A DNA stretch of 64,000 bases from JAJEBT01 sp965221485 (GTDB taxonomy: Bacteria > Pseudomonadota > Alphaproteobacteria > MPNO01 > UBA830), in contig OZ244893.1 of assembly GCA_965221485.1 (NCBI GenBank), positions 2,976,001 through 3,040,000 on the forward strand. Direction: 5' to 3'. The notes beneath the pieces were generated by a model. That model searched no databases, was not told the origin of the DNA, and was given only the letters and a program-made list of their open reading frames with translations. Every line of letters starts with the position of its first letter. The first letter of the stretch is position 1. Shown here one piece after another: positions 61,240 to 64,000 of this stretch. The translations under genes were made by a program, and so were the position numbers.

Positions 61240-63720
61240 TCAATAGAGGCCAGGAACGCGCCGACGGGAGTCTTCCAGTGCCGTTGGACCGTCCGGATGC
61301 TTGCCGCCGCTGCCGTCCAGTACTGTTTCCCGGCCGCTCGGAATCGTCCCCGGCAAGAACGCCTCGAGAATCACCTTGCCCTGACTTCGGGTTGCAGGGC
61401 GACCTGTCGCCGCATCGACCCGAACAAGCCGCACCTCGGGCGGAACCCGAAACGGGATCGCGGGCTGGCCCTCCAGCGCCGCTTCCATGAACAGCCTGAA
61501 CACCGGTGCTGCGACCCTGGATCCGGTCTCACTGTTTCCCAATGTCCTCGGCATGTCGTAACCCACGTAAACGCCTGCAGCAAGGTCCGGAGAAAAGCCC
61601 ACAAACCAGGCATCCCGATTATCGTTCGTCGTTCCGGTTTTACCGGCCAGGGGTTTTCCGACGGCGCGAACGACCCTTCCGGTTCCGCGCTGCACAACCC
61701 CCTCCAGCATAGAGACAATCTGATATGCGGCGCCGGGATCCGCAACCGTTTCACGTTCATCAGGCAGGGTCGGAACAGCACCCGAGCGCCAGTCCGTGCT
61801 CTCGCAGTCCGGACACCGCCGACGGTCGTGGCGGAACACCGTCCGGCCGTTGCGATCCTGCACCCTGTCGATCAGCGTCGGCTCGATCCGCTTTCCGCCA
61901 TTGACCAACATGGCATAGGCTGCGGTCAGGCGCAGCAGCGTGGTCTCCCCGGCCCCAAGGGACATGGCGATATTTCCAGACATGTTCTCCACGATGCGGA
62001 ATTTTCGGGCATAGTCCGAAATGACATCCATCCCCAGTTTCCAGGCCAGGCGCACGGTCATGAGATTGCGCGATTTCTCAATGCCGAGCCTCAGCGGGCT
62101 TGGGCCGTAGAACTTCCGGGTAAAGTTGGTGGGGCGCCAGCGGCCCAGCCCGGGACCCTGGTCCAGCACGAAAGGGGCGTCGAGGACCAGACTGGAAGGT
62201 GTGAAGCCGGACTCGAGTGCAGCCAGATACACGAAGGGCTTGAAGGCGGAACCGGGTTGCCGTCTGGCCTGGGTTACCCGATTGAATTCGCTGAGTGCTG
62301 CTGAAAATCCGCCGGTCATGGCGAGAACGCGGCCGGTGTGAGGATCAAGGGCCACCAGACCACCATTGACTTCCGGAAACTGGCGCAGCGCCATGGTCTT
62401 TTCGGGATAGGCCTTTCCCTTCCTGTCTTCATATACAGGTTCCACCACAATTACATCGCCAGTCTCCAGGACATCTCTGGCCGACTTCACGCGGGGACCG
62501 CGCTTGCCGTTTTCCCGGAGGCTCCTCGCCCATCGCAGCTCCGCCATGGGGACTACCGCTGTACTTCCGTCGCTCAGTCCGACAACCGCACCCGCCTCGT
62601 CGACCTCGAGCACGACTGCGGGTCGCCATCGCGCGAGATCATCGGGGAACGGAAGCGATGCGAGCTGGCTCGGCCAGTTCGGCCCCGGCTCTATCCGTGC
62701 CAGCGGTCCACGCCAACCCCTGCGTCGATCATAGTTGGACAGTCCATCTCGCAGGGCACGGTCAGCAATGGTCTGAAGCCGGGGGTCGAGGGTCGTACGG
62801 ACGGAGAGACCTCCACCATAAAGCCAGTCCGAACCGAAACGGTCGAGAATTTCCCGGCGCACCTCTTCGACAAAGTAGTCTCCCCGCGTCAAGGCCTCGT
62901 CTTTCGGGGATTGCGCTTCGGTTTCCTGCCCTCCGTTGCCGACATGGATCGCCGCCGGTTCGACCAGAACCGGCTCCAGCCGGGCGAGGGCAGCCACGTC
63001 AGCGGAAATGTATCCGTCCTCGATCATCCGGTTCAGGACATAGTTGCGGCGTGCCCGCGCGGCCTCGGGATAACGGCGGGGGTTGTAACTGTTTGGCGCT
63101 TTGGGCAATCCTGCAAGAAATGCAGCTTCAGCCACGGTCAGGTCTGCCAGCGACTTGTCGAAATAATTCAGGGCCGCGGCGGCAACACCGTAGGAGCGGA
63201 AGCCGAGATAGATTTCATTGAGGTAGAGCTCGAGGATCCGGTCCTTGGTAAAGGCACGCTCGATGCGGAAGGCAAGAATGACTTCCTTGATCTTGCGTGT
63301 CATCGTCAATTCACTGGAAAGCAGGAAATTTTTCGCGACCTGCTGGGTGATGGTCGAAGCACCGATCGGTCGTCGATTTTCCCTTACACGTGTCACGTTT
63401 TTCACCATGGCACGGAGGATTCCGGGAATATCAATTCCGGGATGATTGTAGAAGGTCTTGTCCTCGGCCGACAGGAAGGCGTTCACAACCAGCCTGGGCA
63501 TGGTCCTTATGGGAACAAAAACCCGCTTTTCGGTCGCGAACTCGGACAGAAGGCGTCCATCTCCGGCATGAACCCGTGTCACAACGGGCGGCCGGTAATC
63601 GGCGAGTTTCTGGTAATCGGGAAGGCCTCGGCCGTAATGATAGAAACCGTACAGGATGCCGCCACTTCCGGCCACCAGCAGGACGAACAGGCCAATGAGA
63701 ATCGTTCCCAAGACTCTCAT
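61240..63720 (-). CDS. mrcA: penicillin-binding protein 1A (bifunctional transglycosylase/transpeptidase)
   Basis: 826 residues. Membrane anchor (residues 3-27), GT51 transglycosylase domain with the catalytic Glu in SAEDKTFYNHPG (about 90) and GASTITQQVAKNFLLS (about 120), an inserted OB-like domain (about 320-420) and the transpeptidase domain with SxxK (PGSAFKPF, about 492), SxN (EKSRNLM) and KTG (LAGKTGTTND, about 693). It builds and cross-links peptidoglycan. Located between the amidase gene and prfB, the common alphaproteobacterial order. Confidence 0.96.
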   Translation of the reverse strand: MRVLGTILIGLFVLLVAGSGGILYGFYHYGRGLPDYQKLADYRPPVVTRVHAGDGRLLSEFATEKRVFVPIRTMPRLVVNAFLSAEDKTFYNHPGIDIPGILRAMVKNVTRVRENRRPIGASTITQQVAKNFLLSSELTMTRKIKEVILAFRIERAFTKDRILELYLNEIYLGFRSYGVAAAALNYFDKSLADLTVAEAAFLAGLPKAPNSYNPRRYPEAARARRNYVLNRMIEDGYISADVAALARLEPVLVEPAAIHVGNGGQETEAQSPKDEALTRGDYFVEEVRREILDRFGSDWLYGGGLSVRTTLDPRLQTIADRALRDGLSNYDRRRGWRGPLARIEPGPNWPSQLASLPFPDDLARWRPAVVLEVDEAGAVVGLSDGSTAVVPMAELRWARSLRENGKRGPRVKSARDVLETGDVIVVEPVYEDRKGKAYPEKTMALRQFPEVNGGLVALDPHTGRVLAMTGGFSAALSEFNRVTQARRQPGSAFKPFVYLAALESGFTPSSLVLDAPFVLDQGPGLGRWRPTNFTRKFYGPSPLRLGIEKSRNLMTVRLAWKLGMDVISDYARKFRIVENMSGNIAMSLGAGETTLLRLTAAYAMLVNGGKRIEPTLIDRVQDRNGRTVFRHDRRRCPDCESTDWRSGAVPTLPDERETVADPGAAYQIVSMLEGVVQRGTGRVVRAVGKPLAGKTGTTNDNRDAWFVGFSPDLAAGVYVGYDMPRTLGNSETGSRVAAPVFRLFMEAALEGQPAIPFRVPPEVRLVRVDAATGRPATRSQGKVILEAFLPGTIPSGRETVLDGSGGKHPDGPTALEDSRRRVPGLY

Positions 63721-63784
63721 CGCGTTCCTCTCCAGATCTTTCTGTTCCTCAAGTCCCGGATTCCATCACGATATTGTGTCCAAT

Positions 63785-64000
63785 TTATGGCATGGACCTA
63801 GGGGGTTGGGGTTCAAAATAGCGGTTGACTGCACGCACGATGGCCGCCGCAAGTCTTGCACGGTGTTCAGACTGTCGAAGTCTCTGTTCATCATCCTGAT
63901 TGGTCAGGTACCCGAGTTCGAGCAGGATTGACGGCACAAAAGGATGGTCCAGTACGGTTCTGAGGACTGCAAAACCGGCGGACCGATGGGTCTCCGGAAT
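63785..64000 (-). CDS. amiC: N-acetylmuramoyl-L-alanine amidase, C-terminal part
   Basis: The last 71 codons of a gene that enters from beyond the right edge. The sequence includes HRSAGFAVLRTVLDHPFVP, then SILLELGYLTNQDDEQRL and AAAIVRAVNRYF, the typical C-terminal end of Amidase_3 enzymes (the E of ELGYLTN is a conserved catalytic-domain residue). These enzymes split daughter-cell septa. The start and zinc ligands are outside the window. It lies 64 bp upstream of mrcA on the same strand. Confidence 0.88.
   Translation of the reverse strand: MPETHRSAGFAVLRTVLDHPFVPSILLELGYLTNQDDEQRLRQSEHRARLAAAIVRAVNRYFEPQPPRSMP

Noticed and set aside
62338..63801. 487-codon plus-strand frame over mrcA
   Set aside because: Antisense to intact PBP1A with all catalytic motifs; the translation is low-complexity and matches no family.

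Overview
The window is alphaproteobacterial chromosome, GC-rich and densely coded. No rRNA, tRNA, CRISPR array, insertion sequence or phage gene could be recognised. The lineage call rests on several points: the rimP-nusA-ylxR-infB-rbfA-truB-rpsO-pnp order, an Irr-type Fur regulator with an ICE-like operator, a SAM-II riboswitch in front of metZ, an fbc (petABC) operon followed by mtnP, CtaA/COX15-type heme A synthase, and an amidase-mrcA-prfB string. A Rhodospirillales-like or related environmental bacterium is likely; the genus cannot be named from the sequence alone.

Layout. 1-2200: end of a TRAP transporter (dctM, dctP). 2532-12077: translation and RNA-decay superoperon, with a terminator-like hairpin at its front. 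12168-13604: flavin-dependent NPD-family oxidoreductase. 14136-15141: irr and rubrerythrin, with an Irr-box and promoter between them. 15219-18127: fhs and an MFS carrier. 18366-20651: mechanosensitive channel. 20818-22999: Rieske ring-hydroxylating oxygenase (alpha, beta, small ABM protein). 23409-26106: argD-argF-lipoprotein. 26214-30632: trkH, apaG, metZ with its riboswitch, heme A synthase.

31184-42893 is the most accessory-looking part. It holds a tripartite tricarboxylate (TTT) transporter, then an apparent catabolic block: VOC, AtaL-like SRPBCC, MaoC, CaiB-type CoA-transferase and LLM monooxygenase on the minus strand, and a FAD monooxygenase plus two tandem near-identical LLM monooxygenases on the plus strand. 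42922-45469 carries a divergent pair of apparently inactive enzymes: an HtrA-like protein without catalytic His/Asp and an aldehyde-dehydrogenase-like protein without catalytic Cys. 45896-49840: dienelactone hydrolase, a frameshifted hipA, mtnP and a small VOC protein. 49868-52550: cytochrome bc1 operon. 53039-56380: anmK, a CE4 deacetylase and tyrS. 56394-64000: AsmA-like protein, alpha/beta hydrolase, prfB (with the +1 programmed frameshift), mrcA and the end of an amidase.

The best regulatory signals are the SAM-II aptamer with promoter and terminator before metZ, the ICE before rubrerythrin, the RF2 frameshift site, the possible attenuator before rimP and the hairpin between tctC and tctB. 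The most unexplained observations are the paired pseudoenzymes, the tandem LLM genes with their catabolic surroundings, and the broken hipA.
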